NCBI GenBank assembly: GCA_018335875.1 | Contig: JAGXRN010000010.1 | Coordinates: forward strand, 1-64,000 | Source: Dethiobacter sp. | GTDB lineage: Bacteria; Bacillota; Dethiobacteria; Dethiobacterales; Dethiobacteraceae | Direction of reading: 5' to 3' | DNA length: 64,000 nucleotides | Shown: positions 17,738 through 26,558 of the stretch, piece after piece | Layout: every line of letters begins with the position of its first letter | Position numbering within the stretch: position 1 is the first letter of the stretch | The notes under the pieces: model-generated | What the model was told of the DNA's origin: nothing | The model's database searches: none | The model's input: only the letters and a program-made list of their open reading frames with translations | Translations under genes and position numbers: made by a program

Positions 17738-18010
17738 TTACCTAAGCTTCAATATCCGTTCCTCGGGACCAATAATCTGCTTAACACGAATACCGTAATT
17801 CTCTCCTACGACAACAACTTCACCAAGAGCTATCACGTTGTCGTTAACATGAAGTTCAACATACTCACCGACAAGATTCTCAGTTTCTATGATCATACCT
17901 GGTTTAACCGCCAGTAGTTCCTTTAGCTTTTTTGTGGTTTTGCCCACAACTACACTGCTTTTTACAGGCACGTCCAGAATTAATTCCAAATTTCTTGTTA
18001 CTGCGCTCAT
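17738..18010 (-). CDS. fliN: FliN-like flagellar switch protein, second copy
   Basis: The 90-residue protein is essentially a bare SpoA domain: LELILDVPVKSSVVVGKTT, VGEYVELHVNDNVIALGEVVVV and YGIRVKQIIGPEERI. This is a canonical FliN core, acting in the C-ring that switches rotation and docks export chaperones. Its ATG overlaps the fliM stop by four bases (ATGA), indicating translational coupling. Together with fliM and the following SpoA gene it forms a compact switch cassette separated from the main operon by fapA. Confidence 0.9.
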   Translation of the reverse strand: MSAVTRNLELILDVPVKSSVVVGKTTKKLKELLAVKPGMIIETENLVGEYVELHVNDNVIALGEVVVVGENYGIRVKQIIGPEERILKLR

Positions 18011-19011
18011 TCCCTCCCCTCCTCTTCATTAATAATCTCTGTGATCACTCCGGCCATCTTTGTACCGACAGTGCCGAGGTTGATCCTGAATTTTGTCTTA
18101 CCTTCAAGGCAGAGGTCGACCGGCTTATCTATCTGGCTGTCTAGAAGAATAATATCGCCTTCCTCAAAATTCAGAAATTCTGATACTGAGATGGTCGTTC
18201 TCCCCAACACTGCCGTCAATTCAATTTCGGTAACTTTAATTTTTTTCTCCAGTGTTAGCAGCGCTCTGGTAGCATCCCATTCTGTTTTTGATTGCCTGGC
18301 ATACCAGTTTTGACTTGAGAGTTGAGTCAAAATAGGTTCCAGGGTTATATAAGGCAGGCAGAGGTTAATGTAGCCGTCATTTCCTGCAATCCTGGCAGAA
18401 AAACTTATCAGCGCTACGGCCTCGTTTGATACAAGCAGCTGACTGAACTGGGGGTTGGTATCCAGGGAATCGATTTGTGGAGAAATATGAGCAATATCTT
18501 CCCAGGCGTAACTCAAGTTATTTAAGATTTTTTCATTTACCCTGCGCATTACGCTTAATTCTATTTCTGTTAGTTCCCGCGTTTTCTTGATAAGCTTGCC
18601 TTCGCCGCCAAACAGGATATCTATGATGGGATAAGTAAAAAAAGAGTTCGTCTCAAGGATGGCACTTCCATTTGTATCAGAAAGTCTGAATATTGTTACA
18701 AGAGTCGGCAGCGGTAGGGAATAAATGAACTCCTCGTAGGTCACCTGGCTGATAGACTCCAGTTTTACTGTGGCAGGCATCCGGAGGTATGCTGTCAAAA
18801 AATTTGTCAGCATGCGCGCAAAATTTTCATGAATATTCTTTAGCGTCCGTATTTGCTCTTTGGAGAATTTATTTGGCCGCTTAAAATCATAGAGATTCAT
18901 TTTTTTATCATGCCGTGTTTTATTGTCCTGCTGCTTTGGCAATAAATCTCCGGTACCTAAGGCACTGATGATAGACTCTATTTCAGACTGTGACAGAACA
19001 TCCTTCGCCAT
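18007..19011 (-). CDS. fliM: Flagellar motor switch protein FliM
   Basis: The 334-residue protein has the usual three parts: an N-terminal CheY-P-binding motif (MAKDVLSQSEIESIISAL), a CheC-like middle domain (about 50-240) and a C-terminal SpoA domain with GRTTISVSEFLNFEEGDIILLD (about 270-325). It bridges FliG and FliN in the C-ring. In B. subtilis-type clusters fliM follows fliL. Here fliL is followed directly by a fliN-like gene and fliM lies about 14 kb away at the end of the cluster. TTGAAT and TATTTT separated by 17 bases just upstream could give it its own promoter. Confidence 0.95.
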   Translation of the reverse strand: MAKDVLSQSEIESIISALGTGDLLPKQQDNKTRHDKKMNLYDFKRPNKFSKEQIRTLKNIHENFARMLTNFLTAYLRMPATVKLESISQVTYEEFIYSLPLPTLVTIFRLSDTNGSAILETNSFFTYPIIDILFGGEGKLIKKTRELTEIELSVMRRVNEKILNNLSYAWEDIAHISPQIDSLDTNPQFSQLLVSNEAVALISFSARIAGNDGYINLCLPYITLEPILTQLSSQNWYARQSKTEWDATRALLTLEKKIKVTEIELTAVLGRTTISVSEFLNFEEGDIILLDSQIDKPVDLCLEGKTKFRINLGTVGTKMAGVITEIINEEEGRE

Positions 19012-19139
19012 TAAAATCCTCCTTTAAAATATTGCAGTTTTATGTCATATTCAAACAGTATTTTTGGTTATTGCAGGAAATAAAGCAATATGCGAGAATT
19101 AACTATTCCATATTTAATTTTACAGGGGAGGCTGCCGGC

Positions 19140-20675
19140 ATGGCAGGACAAGACTATAAAACAGATGCTCCGGACGCCAGTCAGGTTGAAAAAAGCCCGG
19201 TAGAAATAAGAATCAGTAGTGACGGCCTCTATGCTTCCTTGAAGGTTAAAAAACAACTTGACTTAGGCCGGATATACGAACTTCTAAGCGCAGCAGGTGT
19301 TATTTATGGTATTGATCATCAGGCTGTAGAAACGGCCTTATCACTTTTTAACGGTGAATGGGTAGTCGCAGCCACGGGGCTTCCGCCTCAACCTGGTGCA
19401 GATGCGCGCCTGGAAGTTTATTTTGCAGTTGAACGTACAGTTATTCTGCCGGAAGACGGCTTAGAGAAGATAGATTACAGGGATAAAGGCGCCGTCCCCT
19501 CCACTGTAAGTGAGACTTTGCTGACGAAAAAGGTTCCGGCAGTGCCCGGTAAACCGGGCAAAACGGTGACCGGGAAAGAGATTCCTGCGCCGCCTGTAAA
19601 AGATATCTTCCTGAGAGCAGGTAAAAATACATATTTCAGTAACGATAAACTGCAGGTTTTTTCCGCTGTCCTTGGCCGGCCTCTTCTGGACAGGCAGGGG
19701 AGGCACTACACTATAACAGTTGAGCCTGTTTTCTCTCTGAACAGTGATGTGGATTTGAGTTCCGGCCACATCAGGTTTCAGGGGGATATAATAATTAAAG
19801 GCAAAGTAACCGAGTCAATGGAAGTCCATTCAGGCAGAAGCGTGCAAGTCTTTGGCAGCGTAAATGGCGCGCTCATTAAAGCGGAAGGTGCTGTTTCTGT
19901 ACGTGGCAATGTGATAAACAGCAGCATGTTGGCAGGAACTCGCCAGTATTTTGGTTTTCAGCTTTACCCTTATCTTGTCGGGTTTGAGTCGACACTGGCG
20001 GAGATTTTAAGCGCCTATCAGCAGATTAAAAGTGCGCCGGGTTATGAAGATGCCCGCTTCGGCTTTATCCTTGATATCCTGGTTGAAAAGAAGTTCTACG
20101 GCTTTAGGGGCCAGATTGAAAAACTCTCTCAGGCTGCGGCAATCGACTTTCCCCATGATTTCAGCAAGGATTTAATTTACGCGGTTTCTTCCCTGACAAA
20201 CCAATTAAATGAATTCAAACGTCTGCCTTACCAGGAATTAAACAATGCTGTGGAGCTTCTGCAGACGGCAGCCACTGTAAAAAAGCTTCTCAGTATCAAT
20301 TCTGCCGACAAATGCGATATTAATGCCTTATACTGCCTCAACTCCCGCCTGGTGGCCAGTGGGAAAGTTACTATAGCCGGCCAGGGGTGTTTTCACACGG
20401 ATATCACTTCTTATGACAGCATTGAAATTAACGGTGTTGCCCGCGGAGGCACTATCAGGGCCAGGAAAAATATCAGGGTCAATACGGTAGGGTCAGAAGC
20501 TGCTGTTGTTACTAATGTCATTGTGCCGCAAGACCAGGCAGTATTTATAAATAAAGCTTTTGAAAACACCATAGTTACTGTGGGTGAAAGCTCCTACAAG
20601 TTTAGCTCGCAGAGAAGCAGAGTGAAAATCTGTTTTAATAAAGATACAGGACGCATAGATTTGGCCGTATTCTAA
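19140..20675 (+). CDS. fapA: FapA family (DUF342) protein
   Basis: The 511-residue protein starts MAGQDYK at an ATG preceded by GGGGAGG. An N-terminal DUF342 domain (about 25-180) is followed by a right-handed beta-helix with repeated short strands (VDLSSGHIRFQGDIIIKGKV, SGRSVQVFGSVNGALIKAEG), a helical stretch (about 290-400), and a return to the beta-helix. DUF342 proteins have been linked to flagellar localisation and to cell-surface processes in other bacteria. This copy stands opposite to every neighbouring flagellar gene, between flgJ and fliM. A minus-strand sigma-28 promoter sits just past its stop. Confidence 0.87.
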   Translation: MAGQDYKTDAPDASQVEKSPVEIRISSDGLYASLKVKKQLDLGRIYELLSAAGVIYGIDHQAVETALSLFNGEWVVAATGLPPQPGADARLEVYFAVERTVILPEDGLEKIDYRDKGAVPSTVSETLLTKKVPAVPGKPGKTVTGKEIPAPPVKDIFLRAGKNTYFSNDKLQVFSAVLGRPLLDRQGRHYTITVEPVFSLNSDVDLSSGHIRFQGDIIIKGKVTESMEVHSGRSVQVFGSVNGALIKAEGAVSVRGNVINSSMLAGTRQYFGFQLYPYLVGFESTLAEILSAYQQIKSAPGYEDARFGFILDILVEKKFYGFRGQIEKLSQAAAIDFPHDFSKDLIYAVSSLTNQLNEFKRLPYQELNNAVELLQTAATVKKLLSINSADKCDINALYCLNSRLVASGKVTIAGQGCFHTDITSYDSIEINGVARGGTIRARKNIRVNTVGSEAAVVTNVIVPQDQAVFINKAFENTIVTVGESSYKFSSQRSRVKICFNKDTGRIDLAVF

Positions 20676-20688
20676 TTTTCTCTTGCCT

Positions 20689-20715
20689 ATATCGGCAGTT
20701 TTTGGCTACTCTTTA
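20689..20715 (-). promoter_or_regulatory. Perfect sigma-28 (SigD/FliA) promoter facing into fapA
   Basis: On the minus strand TAAA (20712-20715) and GCCGATAT (20689-20696) are exactly 15 bases apart, an exact fit to the sigma-28 consensus. Transcription would start near 20680, run antisense through fapA and reach fliM after about 1.7 kb. No leftward gene starts immediately after it. Confidence 0.75.
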
Positions 20716-20730
20716 AAACGTCTGCTTGCG

Positions 20731-21006
20731 TCAGGATGAATGCTTCAGCTTTTCATACAACTCTGCCGCTAATGGCGTAAGAGGCGCTGTTGATGCTCGG
20801 GAAATTTCCCTGGCCACCATCTCCCACCACACATCTTCCTGCAGCCCTTTTTCGCCTAAAGTGGCCGTTAGCATCCCTTTAATCATTTTTTCATAGAAAA
20901 CAGCGGTAAAATCCGCAGCACCCTTCTTCATTTCCTGCTCGGAAGGATTCTTTTTTTCCACAAGCATAGCATCTGCTGTCCCCTGAGAAAAATTATTTAC
21001 TTTCAT
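20731..21006 (-). CDS. flgJ: FlgJ-type rod-binding protein
   Basis: The 91-residue protein matches only the rod-binding domain of FlgJ (about 28-90), with AADFTAVFYEKMIKGM and GLQEDVWWEMVAREI. The peptidoglycan-hydrolase half found in proteobacterial FlgJ is absent, as in many Firmicutes. The protein would help cap or assemble the rod. It follows flgG by 43 bases and is the last leftward gene before fapA. Most helices expected for the domain are present. Confidence 0.85.
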   Translation of the reverse strand: MKVNNFSQGTADAMLVEKKNPSEQEMKKGAADFTAVFYEKMIKGMLTATLGEKGLQEDVWWEMVAREISRASTAPLTPLAAELYEKLKHSS

Positions 21007-21049
21007 AAAGCCTCCTTTTTGGCAGGATTGCTTTCTTCTGCCGATAAAT

Positions 21050-21835
21050 TTATTTACGGATTTGATTGGCGATGGCCCACATGTCGTCAGCCGTCTTCAC
21101 TGCCCGGGAGCTTAATTCATAGGCCCTTTGGGCCAGGATAAGACTGGTCATCTCCTCTATCATACTGACATTGGAGTATTCCAGGAATTTCTGCCTGACG
21201 GCGCCCAAACCTGCGGTACCAGGCCTGCCTCCTACCGCTTCTCCCGAATTTTCTGTGGCCAGCCAGAGATTTCTGCCCATAGATTCTAATCCTTCCGGGT
21301 TTTTAAATCTGTAGATCGCAGCCTCGCCTTCACCGGTTACTTCACCGGCATCATTATAGAGTCGCACCAAGCCGTCACTGTCAATACTGATTGTGGTAAA
21401 TTCCTTCCCTGACAAGTGGGGCGGCAGCATATCCACCAGGTACCCGTCCTCTGTTACAAGCCTTAATGCTGAATCCAGGGTAAAGCCGCCTGCACGTGAA
21501 AAGCCGGCGCGACCGTCGGGAAGCCTTATCTGAAAAAAGCCATCCCCAAGAATTGCCATATCAAGCTCTCTGCCTGTTTCCTGAAGCATACCCTGTGAAA
21601 AATAAGTCTTGGCAACCGCCGGCTTGACCCCCTGACCCACCAGCAACTTCTCCTGTTCGTTTAACGCCGCCGGTTTCCCTGCGCTGCGCGCAGAGCTGTA
21701 TAAGAGGTCCTGAAAATGGACTTCTTTCTTTTTGAAACCGATTGTGTTTATATTGGCAACATTGTTAGCTATAGTGTCGACTTTAAAAGATTGGGCGAGC
21801 ATACCGGCAGCGCTGTTCCACAGTTTTCTGATCAT
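21050..21835 (-). CDS. flgG: Flagellar rod protein FlgG-like (FlhP-type)
   Basis: The 261-residue protein starts with the rod/hook signature MIRKLWNSAAGMLAQSFKVD and TIANNVANINTIGFKK. It ends in the matching C-terminal motif FLEYSNVSMIEEMTSLILAQRAYELSSR. Between them lies the D1-type ELDMAILGDGFFQI segment. Length and motifs fit the distal rod. It follows a second rod gene by 18 bases, like flhO-flhP in B. subtilis. Confidence 0.92.
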   Translation of the reverse strand: MIRKLWNSAAGMLAQSFKVDTIANNVANINTIGFKKKEVHFQDLLYSSARSAGKPAALNEQEKLLVGQGVKPAVAKTYFSQGMLQETGRELDMAILGDGFFQIRLPDGRAGFSRAGGFTLDSALRLVTEDGYLVDMLPPHLSGKEFTTISIDSDGLVRLYNDAGEVTGEGEAAIYRFKNPEGLESMGRNLWLATENSGEAVGGRPGTAGLGAVRQKFLEYSNVSMIEEMTSLILAQRAYELSSRAVKTADDMWAIANQIRK

Positions 21836-21853
21836 TAATTTTCCCCCCCTGTC

Positions 21854-22618
21854 TTAGCGCAGTCTTCCAACTTCATTAATACTCTTGCCGAGAATTTCAT
21901 CCTGGGCCTGCAGAGACTTTTGGTTTGCCTCATAAACACGCATAACACTGATCATATCAACCATTTCCCTGATTATATCCAGATTCGCCCTCTCCAGCAT
22001 ACCCTGCCTGACCTGCCCCAAACCCTGCGCAGAAGGCGCGGCAGCCACGGCTTCAAAAAGGTTTTGTCCCTTCTTCTCCAGCTTTTTCAGATCCTCTGCG
22101 GAAAAAACAGCGAGCCCGAGCTTTGCAACAAACCTCTTTTTCTGCCCGTCAGCCTCCCACACTTCCCCGTCCTCATCCACATCCACATTGCTGCTGCTTA
22201 GTGTAATCGCTCGTCCACCCACGTCCAAAACCTGATAGCCATCGCCGGAAACCAAAAATCCATCTCTGTCCATACCAAAAGAGCCGTCCTTTGTATACCT
22301 TATTCCTGCGGGCGTCTGCAAAGTAAAAAACGCGGCGCCGGTGAGTGCCAGGTCCAGATCCCGTCCTGTCTCCTCCAGCATACCTGGAGAGTAAATTGTT
22401 GCTATGGACTGAAGGACAGGGCTTTCAGCTAAACCACCAAGCGATGAAGCCTGCCCTTTGCCCGTAATGGCAAGCAGTTCTTCAGAAAAACTGCGGACCA
22501 GAACAATATCTTTTTTGAAACCTGTGGTATTGCTGTTGGCTAAATTATTGCTTATTACTTCCTGTTTTTTGCTTTCAACCGCCATTCCCCTGGCAGAAGC
22601 ATACAGCCCTCTGAGCAT
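21854..22618 (-). CDS. flgF: Flagellar rod protein FlgF/FlgG-like (FlhO-type)
   Basis: The 254-residue protein carries the N-terminal rod motif MLRGLYASARGMAVESKKQE with ISNNLANSNTTGFKK, the middle DLDLALTGAAFFTLQTPAG and the C-terminal QGMLERANLDIIREMVDMISVMRVYEANQK. It is the first of two tandem rod genes after sigma-28 and a SwrB-like gene. FlgF and FlgG are hard to separate by sequence, so the order-based symbol is provisional. Confidence 0.88.
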   Translation of the reverse strand: MLRGLYASARGMAVESKKQEVISNNLANSNTTGFKKDIVLVRSFSEELLAITGKGQASSLGGLAESPVLQSIATIYSPGMLEETGRDLDLALTGAAFFTLQTPAGIRYTKDGSFGMDRDGFLVSGDGYQVLDVGGRAITLSSSNVDVDEDGEVWEADGQKKRFVAKLGLAVFSAEDLKKLEKKGQNLFEAVAAAPSAQGLGQVRQGMLERANLDIIREMVDMISVMRVYEANQKSLQAQDEILGKSINEVGRLR

Positions 22619-22655
22619 AAAAACCCTCCTTCTTCATCGACGGTCGCCGGTTTTG

Positions 22656-23147
22656 TTATATATTTCTTAGCCCAAGCACTAATTGCACCTCACCCTTTCC
22701 CCTTCGCACCTGCCTGGCGATCTCTGCCAGGGGAACCCCCAGGTCATGCAGCAAATAGATGTCATTATGCAGGCGCGCCCTTTCCAGGTAATCTGCAGAA
22801 GGTATATTGTCTTCCCTCGCGTGCCGGGTTGGTTTCTCCACAGCTTTGTCCTCACCGGACGACAACCTTTTCTCAACTCTCAGCATGAGATGAGTTACCA
22901 GTTCTTTCTGCTCACTCAGTTCAGCCAATCGCGCTTCCACTTTTTCTTTAAGTTCATACAGCATACCGCTGTCGGCCGCATTTTGCATGGCCGGAAATAA
23001 AGCATCCTGGAAATTGACGGCGCCTTTTGCTTTATCGCCTTCTCCAAACGGCAAAGCGGTTGTCGGCAACCCATTATTTTTTCTGCAGACAGTGCCAAAA
23101 GAACAGACTGTCAGAATAATGCCGGCAAATATTAAAAAATAGGCCAT
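22656..23147 (-). CDS. SwrB/YlxL-position membrane protein with C-terminal HTH-like segment
   Basis: The 163-residue protein has one N-terminal transmembrane segment (about 2-20), a coiled-coil-like middle (about 60-95) and a C-terminal part LHDLGVPLAEIARQVRRGKG that resembles a small helix-turn-helix. It follows the sigma-28 gene directly, with its ATG adjacent to that stop. The single TM, the coiled coil and the place after sigD are those of SwrB in B. subtilis, which promotes export-apparatus assembly. Overall sequence conservation is low, so the link is positional plus architectural. Confidence 0.7.
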   Translation of the reverse strand: MAYFLIFAGIILTVCSFGTVCRKNNGLPTTALPFGEGDKAKGAVNFQDALFPAMQNAADSGMLYELKEKVEARLAELSEQKELVTHLMLRVEKRLSSGEDKAVEKPTRHAREDNIPSADYLERARLHNDIYLLHDLGVPLAEIARQVRRGKGEVQLVLGLRNI

Positions 23148-23876
23148 TTAATCCTCCTTTAGCTGGTGGCGCAGCTTTAACATAATCCTGCTGTGAATTT
23201 GCGACACTCTTGATTCTGAAATATCAAGGACCTGCCCTATTTCCTTTAAAGTTAACTCATCCTGGTAGTAGAGGTGTAATATAAGCTGTTCTCTCTCCGA
23301 CAGTGTATCTACCGCTCCAGCCAATTTGCCCTCCTGCTCTTTTTTAATAAGGCTGGCCTCGGGGTTTACCCACTCACTTTGATCAGAAAGGTATTCTTCC
23401 ACCTTCATGGCGTTTTCATCGGCAGCAAAAAGATATTCCTCCAGGTAGACAAGGCTTTTGCTGTTGATTTGAGCAAGCAGAGTATAAAGCTCCTGTGTGC
23501 TTATTTTCATATGCGCCGCCAGCTCTTCTTCACTGGGGCTCCTCCCCAGGGCCGCGCTTAATACTGAGTTGGATTTTTCCACTTCCCTGGTTTTTGAGAG
23601 CAGGCTGCGGGGAAGCCAGCTCATTTTACGCAGTTCATCCAGCATAGCCCCTTTAACCCGCAGCGGTATATAATTCTTTAACGGGCCTTTAGCCGGGTTA
23701 TACTTCTCCAGTGCATCGAGCAGGCCCATTATCCCGCTGCTGACGAGGTCATCCCTGTCCACGTGGCCTGGCAGTCCCATAGCCAGGCGGCTGGCAATAC
23801 GGCCTACCACCGGCAGAAATTTTTTAATAATCTCTTCACGGGAACCATCTAACATTGCATATCCTTGCTGCAGCAC
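23148..23876 (-). CDS. fliA: RNA polymerase sigma-28 factor (FliA/SigD)
   Basis: The 242-residue sigma factor has region 2 (about 25-95, with DRDDLVSSGIMGLLDALEKY and AMLDELRKMSWLPRS), region 3 (about 110-165) and region 4 with LTLKEIGQVLDISESRVSQI near 212. It directs the late flagellar promoters found at flaG, fliD, flagellin, flgM and opposite fapA. FlgM, its inhibitor, is encoded at 53.6 kb. No chemotaxis genes separate it from flhG, unlike B. subtilis. Confidence 0.96.
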   Translation of the reverse strand: MLQQGYAMLDGSREEIIKKFLPVVGRIASRLAMGLPGHVDRDDLVSSGIMGLLDALEKYNPAKGPLKNYIPLRVKGAMLDELRKMSWLPRSLLSKTREVEKSNSVLSAALGRSPSEEELAAHMKISTQELYTLLAQINSKSLVYLEEYLFAADENAMKVEEYLSDQSEWVNPEASLIKKEQEGKLAGAVDTLSEREQLILHLYYQDELTLKEIGQVLDISESRVSQIHSRIMLKLRHQLKED

Positions 23877-23927
23877 AGTAATCCCCCCTGATAGTCGAAT
23901 CTTCGCTTTTGTTTCAAGGCGCAGTCG

Positions 23928-24617
23928 TTATAAAATCCTCTTTCTGGAAAGATTAAAAATATAATTTATTATCCTGTCACGTTGTTTTTCTTCAATAGCT
24001 GTAAAACTGAGGCCATAATTATAGCTGCCCGCCTTAACGGGAGAGGGGACCACCCGTACAACTTTACCCCCAGCGGTAACTATAACAGGCTCTTTATCCG
24101 ATTTTTCGCCAATGAATATTTTCAACTTTAGTGCTGTGCCCCTGTCTAGCCTGGTGTCGCAGGTAAACTTGATTCCTCCTCCACCGATATCCAGGGTTTT
24201 TGCCTTACACCATGGAACCGGCAGACTATTATTTTCTTTGTCTTTTGCGTCTATGACAAGTTGAAATTCTATATCCAAAACAGCAGGGTGGCGGTAATAG
24301 TTGCGCCGCTGCTTGCGCGTCAGGCTGAGAGGCTTTTGCAGCATCAGCAGATAAAACCCGTTCTCAGCCCTTAGGCCCAAAACAGCCGTTGTGAAAAAAA
24401 ACATGGCGCTCCCTTCAAAAAAAATTCCGTCTACCATTTCACCTTTTTGCGGCATAAAAGGGCTGCCTTTAAAAGTCGGCACTGTTACATAAATAATATT
24501 TTCCGACAGGTCATGAATGATTGTTTTATAAAAAAAATCATCTCCTGCCACTGCAATTTGTAAATTTTGATTAATATAAAAATAGTGCTTTTTTGACATA
24601 ACATAAACCACCGTCAC
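23928..24617 (-). CDS. ycgR: YcgR-type PilZ protein, cyclic-di-GMP flagellar brake
   Basis: The 229-residue protein has an N-terminal YcgR-like barrel (about 10-100) and a C-terminal PilZ domain (about 105-220). The PilZ arginines are present in RKQRRNYYRHP near 107. The second motif reads DIGGGGIKF near 142, so the usual Ser of DxSxxG is Gly, which may alter affinity. Bound cyclic di-GMP would make it act on the MotA/FliG interface. The ATG overlaps the flhG stop by four bases, so it is coupled to the flagellar operon. Confidence 0.87.
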   Translation of the reverse strand: MTVVYVMSKKHYFYINQNLQIAVAGDDFFYKTIIHDLSENIIYVTVPTFKGSPFMPQKGEMVDGIFFEGSAMFFFTTAVLGLRAENGFYLLMLQKPLSLTRKQRRNYYRHPAVLDIEFQLVIDAKDKENNSLPVPWCKAKTLDIGGGGIKFTCDTRLDRGTALKLKIFIGEKSDKEPVIVTAGGKVVRVVPSPVKAGSYNYGLSFTAIEEKQRDRIINYIFNLSRKRIL

Positions 24618-25486
24618 AAAAAGATTTTGGATATTTTTTCTAAGAAGCGTCTCATGCCTTCTTCACCCGCATTTAAATGGCCGGGTTCTGTAAGGTTAGC
24701 GGCTATTCTTTCTATACAAAGAGCCGCCCTGCTGTTTGGATAAGCCAGAAGAAATGGATGCTGTTCCCTGACGGAGCGTGTTACCGCACTGTCTGTAGTA
24801 ATACAGCCCACATACTGCAGTGACAACTGCAGGTACTTCTGTGTCACACGTAAAAACCGTTCTGCCACCTCATCACCCTCTTTCTCATTTTTCACCTGGT
24901 TGACAAGCAGTTTAACTTCACGGTGCAATTGGTACTGACTGATAATTTTAGTAATGCTGTAGGCATCTGTAATGGATGTAGGCTCGGGATTGGTAATTAC
25001 AAGGACATCACTCGCCGCTGTTATAAACCCAAGCACTGATTTTGAGATGCCCGCCCCAGTGTCTATTAATAAGATTTCCGCACTCTTCTCCAGTTCCAGG
25101 AGCTGTTTTAACAGCAGCCTCCGCTCAAGCCCTTTCAGGTTGGCCATTTCCAGCAGGCCCGTGCTTCCCGGTACAATCTGTACTCCAAGCGGCCCAGCCA
25201 AAATTATCTCCTGCAGCCTTTTCTCTCCCCTCACAACATGGTGCATTGTATAGCGGGGTATCAAACCGAGTAATATATCCACATTTGCCATGCCAAAATC
25301 AGCATCAAAAATAACAACTTTTTTATTCAGGCGGGCCAGGGCCAAAGCAAGATTTACAGTAATATTGGACTTGCCCACTCCGCCTTTTCCGCTAGTAATA
25401 GTAATTACACGCATTTTATGTGACTTATTTTCTGTGCCTTCGTTTGCTGCAGCCATTTCCCTCAGTTTTTCTGCCTGATCAGCCAT
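24614..25486 (-). CDS. flhG: FlhG (YlxH) MinD-type ATPase regulating flagellar number
   Basis: The deviant Walker A motif TSGKGGVGKSNITVNLALAL and DADFGMANVDILLG identify a ParA/MinD-type ATPase. FlhG partners with FlhF to set flagellum number and place. The open frame reaches 25555, but GGGGGAGG stands 6 bases before ATG 25486 (MADQAEKL), giving 290 residues and an 8-base overlap with flhF. A C-terminal amphipathic stretch (RRFLEKISKIFL) could serve as membrane-targeting helix. Confidence 0.94.
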   Translation of the reverse strand: MADQAEKLREMAAANEGTENKSHKMRVITITSGKGGVGKSNITVNLALALARLNKKVVIFDADFGMANVDILLGLIPRYTMHHVVRGEKRLQEIILAGPLGVQIVPGSTGLLEMANLKGLERRLLLKQLLELEKSAEILLIDTGAGISKSVLGFITAASDVLVITNPEPTSITDAYSITKIISQYQLHREVKLLVNQVKNEKEGDEVAERFLRVTQKYLQLSLQYVGCITTDSAVTRSVREQHPFLLAYPNSRAALCIERIAANLTEPGHLNAGEEGMRRFLEKISKIFL

Positions 25487-26558
25487 CTGAATCCTCCCCC
25501 AGCACCATGTCAGCCATCCTTTCGCCAGCGGCAGGTTCAATGTCGTCAGGCACATTCTGTCCTGTGGTTATATAATAAATGGGCAGAGATGTTATCCTGC
25601 ATACATTCAGGAAATTACCGAAAGTGTCCGTCTCATCAATTTTGGTCAATATGAGGCCATTATAGCCGGTCTTGCTGAAAGCCTGTGCAATCTTACGCAG
25701 GTCCCGCACCTTGGTGGTTGCGCTGATTACCAAAAATACTGCTCCTGTGGCTATACAGTTGAGGTATTGCGCTGTTTCTGCAATCTGCAGCGGGTTTTGT
25801 GCGCTGCGCCCGGCTGTATCTATAAGGACAACATCAGAATCTTTAAATTTTTCTACAGCTGCTTTCATTTCTTCGACTGAATAAACAACACAGAGCGGTA
25901 TGCCGGTTATTTCCGAATAAGCTTTAAGCTGTTCCAGCGCGCCTATGCGGTAAGTGTCTACTGTAATGATTGCAGTTTTTTTATTTTGCCGGTATGTAAA
26001 ATCAGCAGCCAGTTTGGCCAGTGTGGTAGTTTTCCCCACACCTGTAGGTCCGACAAAAGAGATATACTTAATTTTTTTGGGCAATTCGGCAGTTAAAATG
26101 CTCTTGCTGAGCTTGCTTAACACCAATGTTTCCATGATTTCACTTGAAAGATTTTTACTATCCGACAGAGGGGCAATGCCGGAGAGGAGATCTGTGGCAT
26201 ATTCACTCTCCACATCATTTCCGATAAGCCTTTTTTGCCAGTAAGCCAGCGTTTTGTCTCCTTCAGTGGCATTAATCTCCTGTTGAGATAATATTTTCTG
26301 CATCATGTTTTTTAACTGTACAAACTCCTCACCCACATTGGGGCCGTCACTTAAAGCACTGTGGTATTTATCTTTCTTTTTTTCTTCGCTGCTGTCCACA
26401 GCTGCGGTAATTTCCAGCATTTTGGGAAGAAAGTAGCCCTGGAAACCTTTGTGCCTTCTTTTCCTGCTTTCTATAATTACAGCATCAGGGCCCATCTCCC
26501 GCCGTATACGGGACAGGCCGTCCTGCATACTTAAAGCTGTGTATTTTTTTATTTTCAT
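25479..26558 (-). CDS. flhF: FlhF, SRP-type GTPase for flagellar placement
   Basis: The 359-residue protein has a basic N-terminal part (KIKKYTALSMQDGLSRIRRE), a variable B region to about 150, and the NG GTPase domain with GPTGVGKTTTLAKLAADF near 170, VLIDTAGRS near 250 and LTKIDET near 305. FlhF and FlhG form a membrane complex at the site of flagellum assembly. The gene overlaps the flhA stop by one base and flhG by eight, so all three are coupled. Confidence 0.96.
   Translation of the reverse strand: MKIKKYTALSMQDGLSRIRREMGPDAVIIESRKRRHKGFQGYFLPKMLEITAAVDSSEEKKKDKYHSALSDGPNVGEEFVQLKNMMQKILSQQEINATEGDKTLAYWQKRLIGNDVESEYATDLLSGIAPLSDSKNLSSEIMETLVLSKLSKSILTAELPKKIKYISFVGPTGVGKTTTLAKLAADFTYRQNKKTAIITVDTYRIGALEQLKAYSEITGIPLCVVYSVEEMKAAVEKFKDSDVVLIDTAGRSAQNPLQIAETAQYLNCIATGAVFLVISATTKVRDLRKIAQAFSKTGYNGLILTKIDETDTFGNFLNVCRITSLPIYYITTGQNVPDDIEPAAGERMADMVLGEDSDG

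Noticed and set aside
21040-21050. GCCGATAA on the plus strand between flgJ and flgG as sigma-28 promoter
   Set aside because: No TAAA at 14-16 bases upstream, and no rightward gene follows.
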